64,000 bases of DNA from the NCBI GenBank assembly GCA_029212615.1, contig JARGPJ010000003.1:310001-374000 (forward strand). Direction: 5' to 3'. Position 1 is the first letter of the stretch, and each line of letters starts with the position of its first letter. This DNA is from Verrucomicrobiales bacterium (GTDB lineage Bacteria > Verrucomicrobiota > Verrucomicrobiia > Verrucomicrobiales > DEV007). The notes below the pieces were generated by a model. The model made no database searches, was not told the origin of the DNA, and saw only the letters and a program-made list of their open reading frames with translations. Below are positions 29,501 to 34,827 of this stretch, one piece after another. Position numbers and translations under genes: made by a program.

Positions 29501-29531
29501 GCTCGCGAGTCACTGATTTATTGTCAGACAT
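17505..29531 (-). CDS. single-protein reducing PKS-NRPS hybrid with a terminal acyl-ACP-reductase-like domain
   Basis: 4008 residues. KS about 10-435 (C181, H316, H356); AT 545-850 (S640, specificity motif YAFH at 740-743); DH 905-1190 (H939, D1103; the motif Gly is Asp943); C-methyltransferase 1235-1600 (VLEVGAGTGS near 1415); structural KR 1615-1800; ER 1825-2150 (AGTGGVGQ near 1973); KR 2165-2400 (S2305, Y2318, N2322); ACP S2477; condensation 2545-2985 (HHIVSDA, H2678); adenylation 3010-3505; PCP S3553. After an acidic linker, residues 3625-4008 resemble cyanobacterial acyl-ACP reductase: ITTGDATRSAT, IVGLGSIG (3776-3781) and the aligned catalytic Cys at 3940. All carriers and catalytic residues look intact. 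Prediction: an iteratively built, C-methylated, reduced acyl chain is joined to an amino acid and released as an aldehyde. There is no clear Shine-Dalgarno sequence. No phosphopantetheinyl transferase lies nearby. Confidence 0.93.
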   Translation of the reverse strand: MSDNKSVTREPLAIVGIGCRLPGGVTGPESFWQMMVEERSGIVPVPSNRWNRERWHHENVEIPSKMITKWGGFIHDHDKFDAQFFGISPREALRMDPQQRWMLETAWESLEDAGMAPDKLRGSNTAVYVGIASNDYANVAQSDPRNVDVHTNSGSTLSIASNRISYLLDFKGPAVSVDTACSSALVAINLACESVWSGMADMALAGGCNALITPDASIGFSKATMLSPTGQCFAFDDRANGYVRGEGAGMFVIKPLSKAQEDGDRIYCTIKAAVINQDGNTSSMTVPGVETQAEMLRIAYAQAGLEPKAVRYMEAHGTGTPVGDPIETRALGQILSQGRDDDDYCLIGSVKTNVGHLESGSGVAGLAKAALVLHHDQVPANLNFKNPNPNIPFDEFKFKVSTELQPLPHIEGQLPVVGVNSFGFGGTNSHIVLEAAPEPVEAPKDETVTLSGGASEKAKRPVVLPLSARGDDALRDTVKRWRRFLRGSEADINAIGSAAGLKREHHDNRLAFVAQTKQDFIHEMTEWLATGDSDSAIPGKPSGEAHPLVFVFTGQGAQWWAMGQHLLEREPVFRGVLEEIDKHLKPLAGWSLIEEMTRDEESSQINRTNIAQPAIFGLQVALAELWKSWGIVPSKVVGHSVGEVAAAYVAGVYTMEDAVTVIYHRSRLQDETGGNGRMVAVGLSQAEAKKAIAGKEEQVEIAVVNSPGLLTLAGDTGPLEEVVAELEEQGKFVRWLRIDYAFHTHQMEPIKDELLEVLKDIKPRATTIPYISTVTGGVFDGTKIDGEYWWNNVREAVLFAPAIQNLIRSGEDSFLELGPHPALQNPIMECLSDQGRKGFYFSSLKRKTDESVEMLSGLAKLHNHGYEVDWESVNQASPRGVRLPTYAWQKEVFWLESKEGEYLRCAPLEHPLLGLKQTAPHPTWRFELDPRYFTWLDDHRFWDSVVFPAAGYGEIGIAIARKIFPGENYVVEDLEMKKALFVSEEKVPTVEVVFDQDTRIFQVYSATGDKGEWDLNSQGVLRKQPAPTKPQLIFDEVKKDLPRHFDHEEYYEDYEEAGYQFRPLFQHLQNVWRKDGECLAEIVAPEGLYDTIPDHHFHPAVLDACFHTVKGGQVIPDGANAEDYFYLPAAIRSIRLHVERPPLRLWGHAKVNSDNDREYIIADIDVYDDSGKLVAEIYGFRADRVEQSNTDDLEKCLYQAKWELARLKGTREDGDAKVPDPKDLVAAANENLPEYYEQRGLANHYATFLPALDEISRQFIINAYFQLGWDPKKGEKVTIEGLMRDLAIADQHVKLVRGQFTSLEEGGFLKQLSENEWEVIDVPGDEDALPYLDKLAEDMPEFASEAELQRLSGPNLAGVLSGETDPLEVLFPGGSSRIMERFYREGADFPVINEQIRDALVAAVANLPERRAIRVLEVGAGTGSLTSNLLSLFPAERTEYVFTDNGPLFLQAAEDRFGEEYPFVEYKMFDCEKDPELQGFDLHHFDIILASNVIHATEDLRSTFRNLQRALAPDGILMFLEVTWRRAALDNVFGLLPGWWRFKDTDLRKDSALLSREEWVSFLTDLGYRGVDSFISSKDPKQNQQACLIGRAPDPVEPAPEESEGDIIDAEVVEEEVTAKSIFLITKDESGLGKKLVSALATDEVEPRLVGGSISEIESALNAIAEEELVMQRLVVTLPLDHSRSDNLSLEVLNAAQDTGVRFAHELFKMITSREWASKPDITFLTRGTMPVVRGESLPGLASAPLTGLLRVANNEQAEYCWGQIDLDPNENAFELEDLTAELLHSDGEHELAFRGNGRYARRVHRIKSEEFPPRTRNAVQEDGSVLPYRLQIDKPGILTNLSLNETTRRDPEGEEIEIQIKAGGINFRDVMKALGIYPGNPVDLKWFGDDFSGTVVKVGAKVKDIKVGDNVVGMAPYCFRSYVTVHRDMVFRKPDTMTHVEAATLPTVFLTTHYAINELARMEKGESILIHAGTGGVGQAAIQIAKHLGLVIFSTAGTPEKRQLLVDMGVDHVLDSRTLEFADEIMRITDGEGVDAVLNSLAGDFIPKNFSVLKTFGRYMEIGKVDVYGNSKIGLEPLRNNISFFVIDLAQHLQSKPAYVAKMFSDLEALFYDQSYVPLPNEVFPVTEVVEAFRFMAAGKHIGKNVLDFDVPVIEIGQPTEEGHRFRGDGTYLITGGAGGFGLELAEWMIQNGARSFALMSRSGPKEDAQEKIDKLVAAGASIMDARGDVTSRADIDRIVAEIQKTDSPLIGVIHGAMVLDDEFLNELDTERFDRVLLPKMLGAWNLHEATLDIPLEHFINFSSFSAVIGAVKQSNYNAGNVFLDQLSHHRRSLGLPSLTFNWGAIEGAGFVARNEKTQQYLELVGLGATNIEETLYLFSLGVPSDIYQLGAARCDWQALSRFSPSVGGSNMFLPVVPRSNSGGGDSMAARILESPAEKRMGMVEDLIAAQVGAVLGTDAARLDKDVPLTNLGLDSLMAIELVNRIEEKLGMTMPMGSVLNGPNIRDLSEPVLEKLLESGGGASGDAAGIDAGSLVEFEATGEMPEVFPLSEGQKALWFLNRLAPDSSAYNLNFSGKFRPLLDIEAMKTAFSLLFERHPLIDVTFTTKDGEPMQVVHKGRTVDFREHDCSDLDDEQLKKTISEHASRPFNLERGPVVRLELFRTADEAHVALLTMHHIVSDAWSVAVVIQDLIEYYFAAKGGRTPQVEPVEATYADFVNWEKAHLESDAGEKMYEFWQEHLAGAPNVIDLPTDRPRPAIQTFNGGTLGFQFGEELTESVDQLAKANNVTLFTTLLSAYDILMHRYCQQDDIVIGVPLAGRTQPELRSTVGYYINPVPVRSTVEDDPTVSDYLSSNSLRVNGALENQQYPLARMVDRLKVPRDPGRSPLFQVSFSMEKVPGIDEAGIAVFLIGQGGHTFHVGDLSMETIDLTTRQSQFEITLTLEEAGGQLFGCWQYNTDLFDEATIAELSGLYEQVLKEITSNPDARLSELNLLDKDEEKNVLVDFNDTHSTYEESALLHELIEAVVADRDEDTAVIFGETHMTYGSLNRQANGVARDLIAAGVKSGDNVAVLADRSPKMITALLGALKAGATYIPLDPEFPQQRLEMMLEDAAPKALVASARLLKTLPDGGWKVLDLDAIEGTSKAPPATGLSSDSLAYIIYTSGSTGTPKGVEIPHRAAVNFLRSMEKTPGLTSEDRLLAVTTLSFDISLLEMFLPLLAGATVVVAGADDVKDGRRLANLIDEEDITVMQATPATWQMLLDSGWEGNSDLRIFCGGEALNRTLANTLVNSADELWNLYGPTETTVWSSVEKIEEGTAAISIGTPIANTHVYILDANLKPVPQGFTGELWIGGDGLARGYRNQPELTAAAFKEVTLIPEFGSQRIYRTGDLARWNRDGKLECLGRVDFQVKVRGVRMELGDIETQMEAIDGIKQAVVTKREDLPTGEGLVGYYIADGSTLDAAQIRSELSKNLPASYIPAYFAELPEFPLTPNKKIDRKQLPMPKVGSASVGERVQPRNPVEQQIWDVFSRNFDSEDIGVTDNFFEMGGDSLMALRIVVDVSESFKREVAVDAFLTNPTIEQLALYLSTDKPAAEAADSSDDEFAGMGFEDLEHIDVEEASDELPKLDAVALTYIPDVLAGMSGMSRDEISERLFSGKPILSNTYTVNEGEIGVIMLPCFEADFYKDPASVKTATLTALEMAGKAGAKNVSLTGVIPSATDHGREIEKWMEGRADLPAITTGDATRSATIVKSVEGILAQAKRELTGETVSIVGLGSIGFGTLRLMLDVMEHPKHLILCDPYQTDDQMSRIRDRVRDAGYMGQIDIVKNGGALPPEVYDASLVIASTNLPGVLNVQLLKPGTLVVDYSFPPVFRIDEAIKRFTADRDILFTTGGELKMPEVVAETIYLPDEVEEMDDSVQMSFMKFLSSRDKNEITGCVLVSLLTGLSDDVAPTLGELENEDAVAHYEYLEKLGVTPAKLQMTGFFLPEEGISAFREKQLGSSAAS

Positions 29532-29641
29532 GTGAATTTGCGGTCAAAAAATAAAAACGAAAAAACGGGAAGGTCCTTTTGGTCCCCCACGTTGTTTCAA
29601 ACAAGGATCGTGCTGAAGCGATTAAAATAATCAGTCAAAAC

Positions 29642-29672
29642 AGAGTGTTCCGGCTCACCGATTCCACACTCT
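29642..29672 (-). other. stem-loop at the 5' end of the PKS-NRPS leader
   Basis: AGAGTGT/ACACTCT, a seven-base perfect stem, with an inner CGG/CCG pairing. It begins a few bases from the predicted transcription start near 29676. The leader then runs about 145 bases to the ATG. On the minus strand it contains a weak GC stem followed by T-rich stretches (29540-29575), which could allow attenuation. Confidence 0.35.
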
Positions 29673-29682
29673 CCGCGACGCT

Positions 29683-29740
29683 GAATTAATCCCGAAGGAC
29701 CCCAGAGTCAACAGGGTAAGACAAAAGGTTTAACAGGGTT
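29683..29740 (-). promoter_or_regulatory. promoter of the PKS-NRPS gene with a 22-bp-spaced operator repeat
   Basis: On the minus strand TTGACT (29706-29711) and TAATTC (29683-29688) are separated by 17 bases, a good sigma70-type promoter. On the plus strand AACAGGGTA (29710-29718) and AACAGGGTT (29732-29740) start 22 bases apart, with the first copy touching the -35 box. The same repeat with the same spacing occurs at 52294-52345. Confidence 0.55.
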
Positions 29741-29773
29741 TAATGATAATGATTTCCAAAATTTCCAGCAGCT

Positions 29774-30757
29774 TCAAGAAAGCATGTCCGCTACCGCAGC
29801 TTTCTCCTCCCGCAGTTCCTGTACCGAAGCCTCGATTTTCTCGCGGCTGAATTCGTCAACCGGCACATCCTGAACAATTTCCCACGATTCGCCATCGGTC
29901 CGAACCGGGAAGGAAGAGATCAAACCTTCATCCACCCCGTAGGAACCATCCGAACAAACACAAACGCTGTTCCAGTCACCCTCAGGGGTTGGTGTCGTCA
30001 AACTTTTCACGGTATCAACCACCGCGTTCGCCGCTGAAGCCGCCGAAGATGATCCGCGAGCTTCGATAATCGCCGCCCCGCGCTTCTGGACCGTCTCGAT
30101 GAACGGCCCTTTCAGCCAGGCCTCATCCGCAATCTTCTCCGCTGCAGGCACGCCACCGATGAGTGCATTCGTGAAATCCGGATACTGAGTCGCGGAGTGA
30201 TTTCCCCAAATCGTGGTATTCGTCACCTCACTGACGTGAACGCCCGCCTTCGCCGCAAGCTGGCTCTTCGCTCGATTCTCATCAAGCCGGGTCATCGCGA
30301 ACCAACGGTCCGAAGGAATCTCCTTGCCGCTGTTCATCGCAATCAGGCAATTGGTGTTGCAGGGGTTACCCACCACCAGCGTCTTCGCGTCAGAAGCTCC
30401 ATTAGCTGCGATCGCCTGCCCCTGACCGGTGAAAATCTTGCCGTTGATTCCGAGAAGATCAGCGCGCTCCATCCCGGCTTTGCGGGGAACACTGCCAACG
30501 AGAAGTGACCAGTTAGCATCTTTGAACCCTTCGTTCAGATCTGAAGAATACTGAATGTCTTCCAGAAGCGGAAAGGCGCAATCGTCGAGCTCCATGATCA
30601 CTCCTTCAAGAGCCTTCATTGCCGGCTCAATCTCGATGAGGTTTAAAGCCACTTTCTGATCCGGACCGAACATGGCCCCGCTGGCGATACGAAAAAGGAG
30701 GGAATACCCGATTTGACCGGCAGCACCGGTAACAGCGACTCGAATTGGCTTACTCAT
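29774..30757 (-). CDS. mdh: malate dehydrogenase
   Basis: 327 residues. NAD-binding [17 protein letters not shown] at the N-terminus, substrate arginines in [13 protein letters not shown] and [14 protein letters not shown], and the catalytic His in [14 protein letters not shown]. This is the approximately 327-residue MDH of the cytosolic/Thermus-like type. It interconverts malate and oxaloacetate in the TCA cycle. The stop is about 240 bases upstream of the PKS-NRPS start; the promoter between them suggests separate transcription. The gene starts 86 bases after malQ ends. Confidence 0.95.
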   Translation of the reverse strand: MSKPIRVAVTGAAGQIGYSLLFRIASGAMFGPDQKVALNLIEIEPAMKALEGVIMELDDCAFPLLEDIQYSSDLNEGFKDANWSLLVGSVPRKAGMERADLLGINGKIFTGQGQAIAANGASDAKTLVVGNPCNTNCLIAMNSGKEIPSDRWFAMTRLDENRAKSQLAAKAGVHVSEVTNTTIWGNHSATQYPDFTNALIGGVPAAEKIADEAWLKGPFIETVQKRGAAIIEARGSSSAASAANAVVDTVKSLTTPTPEGDWNSVCVCSDGSYGVDEGLISSFPVRTDGESWEIVQDVPVDEFSREKIEASVQELREEKAAVADMLS

Positions 30758-30843
30758 AGTGTAAAAAAGAGAAGGACTTTATTGGATTTACGACGCTTCA
30801 GCGGAAGACGACGCGGTGCGATCTGAAAAATGACAGGGTACGC

Positions 30844-32598
30844 TTAAAAAGAGCCAACCCTTCGCGAGCGACCGGCTTCATTCAAGACCTTTTTTAGCAT
30901 CTCTCTCAGCTCCCAGAAATTCTCTCCCACGGCAAGTTCCTGCGATGAGACCGGCACGCGGTAGCTCCAGTTTGTTCCATCCATGACACCGGGGACGTTT
31001 ATCCGATCAGTCTCCCCCAGAATATCGGAGACCATGATGGCGACACGGTCGGAGTTGGAAAAACAAATTTCCCGAAACAGGCGCTCCCAAACCGCCTCCG
31101 AAAACTCAGGCGGCAGGTCACCGGGCATCTCAATGCCCGCAAAAGAACACAGCGTCGCGAGGAAATTGCGTTGAGCCCACCATTCTTCACTGTCGTGCTC
31201 CGCTTCATTCATCGCTGCGATTGCGTCGTTCCACTGCCCTTTCATGGGGGCATGGTCATGGGTCGCGTAGGCCGCAAACGACAATTGCGGATAATGAAGG
31301 CCTGACGCCACATGCCCGTCGTTGAACTCCCACTGCGGGACTTTCATCCCGGCAATGCCGAGTTCGGCGAGCGACGGCCGAACGTAGTCAGGCACGGTTC
31401 CGAGATCCTCGGCGATGACCTCAGCGCCCCCGGCGGCTTCAAGGATCATGCGGAAATATTTCTCTCCGTCGGCGCGATTTGCTTTCTTCGACTCTTCAGA
31501 GTGATCTGCTCGCGGACGGAAACCCGGCAAGCGGCCTTCACAACGAGCCGCTGCCTCGTCCTGCGTCAGGGGAAGGAATTCCGCATTGTGAACCGGATTC
31601 CAGGGAAAAGAGTAAATACGGTAAAAACCAAGAGCATGATCCACACGGAACATGCTGAAAATTTCCGTCGTTTTCTGAATCCGCTGACGCCACCAGTCAA
31701 AGTTTCGCTCTTCGAGCACGTCCCAACGATAAAGCGGAATGCCCCAGTTTTGTCCCCACTTCTGAACAAACTCATCATCTTTGAAGAGTGTTTCCGGTGG
31801 AGCTCCTCCATACCAATCGAGATCAAACAGGCCGATATTCGCCCAGACGTCACAACTGTAGAGACTCACACCGAAGGGAATGTCCCCCATCAAGCTGACG
31901 TCTTTTGAGCCCGCGTACTCAGCGATAGACCGCCATTGCTCAAAAGCAATCCACTGGACGTAAGCGTAATACCGAAGGTCGCGGTCGATTTCCTCGCCGT
32001 TTTCCTTTGCCTCCTCCATAAGCAGGGCGAGAGCAGCCTCCTTCGTGCGATGGGTCTCAGTCCAATGCTGCCACACCTGACTCCCTCCTTCGCGGTCCAT
32101 GAAAAGACGAAAAACACAGTAGTCATTAAGCCACGCAGACTCCCGTTCACAGAAGGCTTCGAAATCCTCCGCCCGAATGTCCACTTTCCCCTGAACGTTG
32201 GCGAGGAAACCGTCGTAAGCCTTATGAAGAAGTTCGTGCTTCAATTTTCGCACGATCTCATACTGCACCGCGCCACGATTCAGCTCCCCGATGTCATAGG
32301 ACGACATAACCGCATTAAAATCATCCCCGGAAAGGTCCACCAGGCCGTTTGTCGAACAGTCGAGCGTCATCGGCTCGATCGCGACGGAACTGATCGCATT
32401 ATAGGGGCTGTTATCAGGCCCGGTTTCATTAATCGGGAGCAGCTGAATAAATCCAAAACCGGTTTCGGAAGCAAAACGGACAAACTCTCTCAAGCTCGCG
32501 ACATCTCCAATTCCAAGATCCTGTTCCCCCCGAAGTGAAAAAACCGGAACTAAAATTCCGGCGAGTCGGCGATTCGTGCTGTGGCGTGGTTCCGGCAT
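30844..32598 (-). CDS. malQ: 4-alpha-glucanotransferase (GH77, amylomaltase)
   Basis: 584 residues. It disproportionates maltodextrins in glycogen/maltose metabolism. GH77 features: FGFIQLLPINETGPDNSPYN near the N-terminus, the nucleophile Asp in FRVDHALGF, the acid/base Glu in VIAEDLGTVPDYV and the third carboxylate in YATHDHAPMKG. The length is a little above the usual 500-550 residues. The C-terminal tail NEAGRSRRVGSF is basic. It is flanked by mdh and a methyltransferase on the same strand. Confidence 0.93.
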   Translation of the reverse strand: MPEPRHSTNRRLAGILVPVFSLRGEQDLGIGDVASLREFVRFASETGFGFIQLLPINETGPDNSPYNAISSVAIEPMTLDCSTNGLVDLSGDDFNAVMSSYDIGELNRGAVQYEIVRKLKHELLHKAYDGFLANVQGKVDIRAEDFEAFCERESAWLNDYCVFRLFMDREGGSQVWQHWTETHRTKEAALALLMEEAKENGEEIDRDLRYYAYVQWIAFEQWRSIAEYAGSKDVSLMGDIPFGVSLYSCDVWANIGLFDLDWYGGAPPETLFKDDEFVQKWGQNWGIPLYRWDVLEERNFDWWRQRIQKTTEIFSMFRVDHALGFYRIYSFPWNPVHNAEFLPLTQDEAAARCEGRLPGFRPRADHSEESKKANRADGEKYFRMILEAAGGAEVIAEDLGTVPDYVRPSLAELGIAGMKVPQWEFNDGHVASGLHYPQLSFAAYATHDHAPMKGQWNDAIAAMNEAEHDSEEWWAQRNFLATLCSFAGIEMPGDLPPEFSEAVWERLFREICFSNSDRVAIMVSDILGETDRINVPGVMDGTNWSYRVPVSSQELAVGENFWELREMLKKVLNEAGRSRRVGSF

Positions 32599-32860
32599 GG
32601 CGAGTCTTACCGCACGTTACTCAAAAGAGATCGGAACTCTAGGGAAATTTGGGAGGACCGATCGCCCCTGCCGCAGGGAACATCAGGGGCACCCCGTTTG
32701 TTTGCGGATCGAAAATCGCTCTGCTCCACAATGCTCCCGCTTCTTCAGGTAACTTCACCGTCAAACTCGCCGGGGCAACTCTCAGATCCGCCTCTGATAT
32801 CAGGAGCAGAGGAGTTACTGTAATTCTTGTTGTAGCAGCCTGTAAAGTCGAATGAGCCAC
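32599..32860. other. 262-base intergenic region, no supported gene
   Basis: Short frames are open on both strands (68-73 codons) but neither shows a recognisable protein, and they contradict each other. It probably carries the malQ promoter. Confidence 0.4.
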
Positions 32861-33850
32861 TTACGCACCGGCAATCGCTTTTACGACCTCATCTTTCTCA
32901 ATGAGATGATCCAGGATCGCGCGTGGTTCGCCAATGCTCTTGCTGACACGCAACTCACGTGAGCGCTCAACAAGACGACGGGGAACCTTCGTGTAGTTGT
33001 CGAGTCGCTTCCAATAGCCATCCGTTGCGGCATTCAGCGCCGCACGGGATTCCCCGCAATGCCCATCGAGCGAAGGCACCTCGACTTCTCCTTCGACCTT
33101 TTCAAAGACACCGAAGAGATTTCCGGGAAGGACATCGAGCGATACCTTTTTAAGTCCCGCCTTTGCCGCGACCGCTTCAAGGGTCAGTGCATCAAAGCCA
33201 AAAAGATGGCCGTCGTGCCACTTGTGATCAAAACGCATCCCGCCAAAGAGAATGTCAGGGACCTCGATCCAGAAACGGCCGCCAACCTTCAGGTATTCCG
33301 CCATTGCCGCAATATCGACGACAGGATCAGCAAGGTGCTCGAGCACCTGAAAAAGCGTGACGAGATCAAAGGAGCCTTTCTCGAGCTCAGCATCCTGATA
33401 CATCCCGAGGAATACATCGACATCGTAGGAGTCTTTCGCGAAAGAGCCGTAATTACTCGGCTCCACGCCGCGTGATTCGCAGCCGACCTGACTCATGAGA
33501 TAGGCCCACTCTCCCCCGCCTGCCCCGATGTCGAGCGTCTTCATGCCGGGTGTGATCGCGGTCGCCCCACCGCCATGTTTCAACCGATCGAGGGCCACCC
33601 CGCCGGCGCGATAAATGTGCTTCAGCTTCGGCTGGATAACGTTCTTATACTCAGAGCGATAATCCTCCTTATAATACTTTGCGAGATCCTCAACCGGGAG
33701 AGGATCAACGAAGATCAGACCGCTCTCAAGCGACCTCACATTCCGCAAGGCGTGACCTTCTCTCGCCCTGGTCGCGACGACTTCACAGTCATGCGATCCA
33801 GTGATAGGACAGGGACGCTCGGATGGGACAATTTCAGTATCGGAAGCCAT
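32861..33850 (-). CDS. class I SAM-dependent methyltransferase
   Basis: 329 residues. The SAM-binding motif is TLDIGAGGGEWAYLMSQVG (about 99-117), the acidic motif II is SRGVEPSNYG, and FDLVTLFQVLEHLADP is the post-II region typical of Methyltransf_23-like enzymes. A Cys-containing N-terminus (CPITGSHDCEV) is common in methyltransferases that act on sugars or cell-surface molecules. The substrate is unknown. It is the middle gene of a same-strand run (nagA-like, methyltransferase, malQ) with gaps of 56 and 262 bases. Confidence 0.8.
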   Translation of the reverse strand: MASDTEIVPSERPCPITGSHDCEVVATRAREGHALRNVRSLESGLIFVDPLPVEDLAKYYKEDYRSEYKNVIQPKLKHIYRAGGVALDRLKHGGGATAITPGMKTLDIGAGGGEWAYLMSQVGCESRGVEPSNYGSFAKDSYDVDVFLGMYQDAELEKGSFDLVTLFQVLEHLADPVVDIAAMAEYLKVGGRFWIEVPDILFGGMRFDHKWHDGHLFGFDALTLEAVAAKAGLKKVSLDVLPGNLFGVFEKVEGEVEVPSLDGHCGESRAALNAATDGYWKRLDNYTKVPRRLVERSRELRVSKSIGEPRAILDHLIEKDEVVKAIAGA

Positions 33851-33906
33851 GAGAAAACGGGCCTAGAAATAGCACATTCCCAGCAGATCGCCAGCCCCCT
33901 TAAAAG

Positions 33907-34815
33907 CTAAATGCCAAGTGCCTTCTTCGGGTTCTCAAAAAACACCCTCTTAAGCTCCTCCGCGGAGAATCCAAGCTCGCGCTCAAGATGGTCCGCCACT
34001 TCAAATCCGCGGACGGTCGATCCCGCCAAATTTGACGAACCGGGGCGCCGGGCCACCCCCTTTTCATCCACGATCACAGGAGCTCCCGAGAGTTCGTAAG
34101 TTCCTGCTCCCAGTCCAGCAGCAGCGATCGCATCCGTCGTGACGATCGCCCGGTCCAACCCGATGAGGTTGAAATAGTTCTCCAGCACAAACCAGGGCAC
34201 ATGCGCTCCATCGGGAATGAAGCAAAGCCAGAGTCGATCCGACAGGGAGAGAGCGCGCTGAATAAAATTGTCGTGTCTCGGCAAATGGACCGGACATCCA
34301 TTGCCAAGGTGAGTCACCATCGACAATCCGGCATCGATGCTCCGCTCGAGAGTATCCAGATCCGGATTACAATGCCCTGCCGAAACAGTCACGCCCATCG
34401 CGGTAAGAAAACTGGTCGTCGCGGCTTTTTCATCACACTCCGGTGCGAGCGTGACAAGTTTGATCATTCCCCTTCCCGCCTCAACGAGCCGTCGTGCCTC
34501 TTCAATCGTGGCGGGGACAACCTCCTTCGCCGGATGCGCTCCGACATAGCCTTCGACTGGACTGATGAATGGCCCTTCAACGTGAAAGCCATGGATCATT
34601 TCACTGACAAGGTCATCCTCTTCCCGGAAACGAACCAGCCTCCCCAGTTTGGCTTCAAGCGAAGACACGGAATCAGTGATGAGAGTGGCAAGAAACCCGC
34701 CGATTCCGTCAGCACGGAGTGCCTCACATGCCCGTCGACAATCCTCGAGGCAGAGCGAGTCCGAGCAAAAGTCGACCCCGGCATAGCCGTTCACCTGTAA
34801 ATCAAAGTAAGCCAT
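33907..34815 (-). CDS. nagA: N-acetylglucosamine-6-phosphate deacetylase-like amidohydrolase
   Basis: 302 residues. The N-terminus YFDLQVNGYAGVDF is the NagA signature. The metal-site Glu lies in HVEGPFISPVEG, metal histidines in SAGHCNPD and VTHLGNG, and the catalytic Asp in VTTDAIAAAGLGAG. It deacetylates GlcNAc-6-phosphate during amino-sugar catabolism or wall recycling. It is about 80 residues shorter than Escherichia NagA, because the N-terminal part of the small beta-sandwich is missing. That shorter form may act on a related substrate. Confidence 0.82.
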   Translation of the reverse strand: MAYFDLQVNGYAGVDFCSDSLCLEDCRRACEALRADGIGGFLATLITDSVSSLEAKLGRLVRFREEDDLVSEMIHGFHVEGPFISPVEGYVGAHPAKEVVPATIEEARRLVEAGRGMIKLVTLAPECDEKAATTSFLTAMGVTVSAGHCNPDLDTLERSIDAGLSMVTHLGNGCPVHLPRHDNFIQRALSLSDRLWLCFIPDGAHVPWFVLENYFNLIGLDRAIVTTDAIAAAGLGAGTYELSGAPVIVDEKGVARRPGSSNLAGSTVRGFEVADHLERELGFSAEELKRVFFENPKKALGI

Positions 34816-34827
34816 CGTGAGTGACTC

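Noticed and set aside
17505..29531. many long open frames on the plus strand opposite the PKS-NRPS
   Set aside because: They are by-products of the codon use of the large gene; none has a recognisable domain or a ribosome binding site.
32639..32860. 73-codon frame after the methyltransferase gene
   Set aside because: It starts with GTG, has no relative I recognise, and an equally good frame lies on the other strand.
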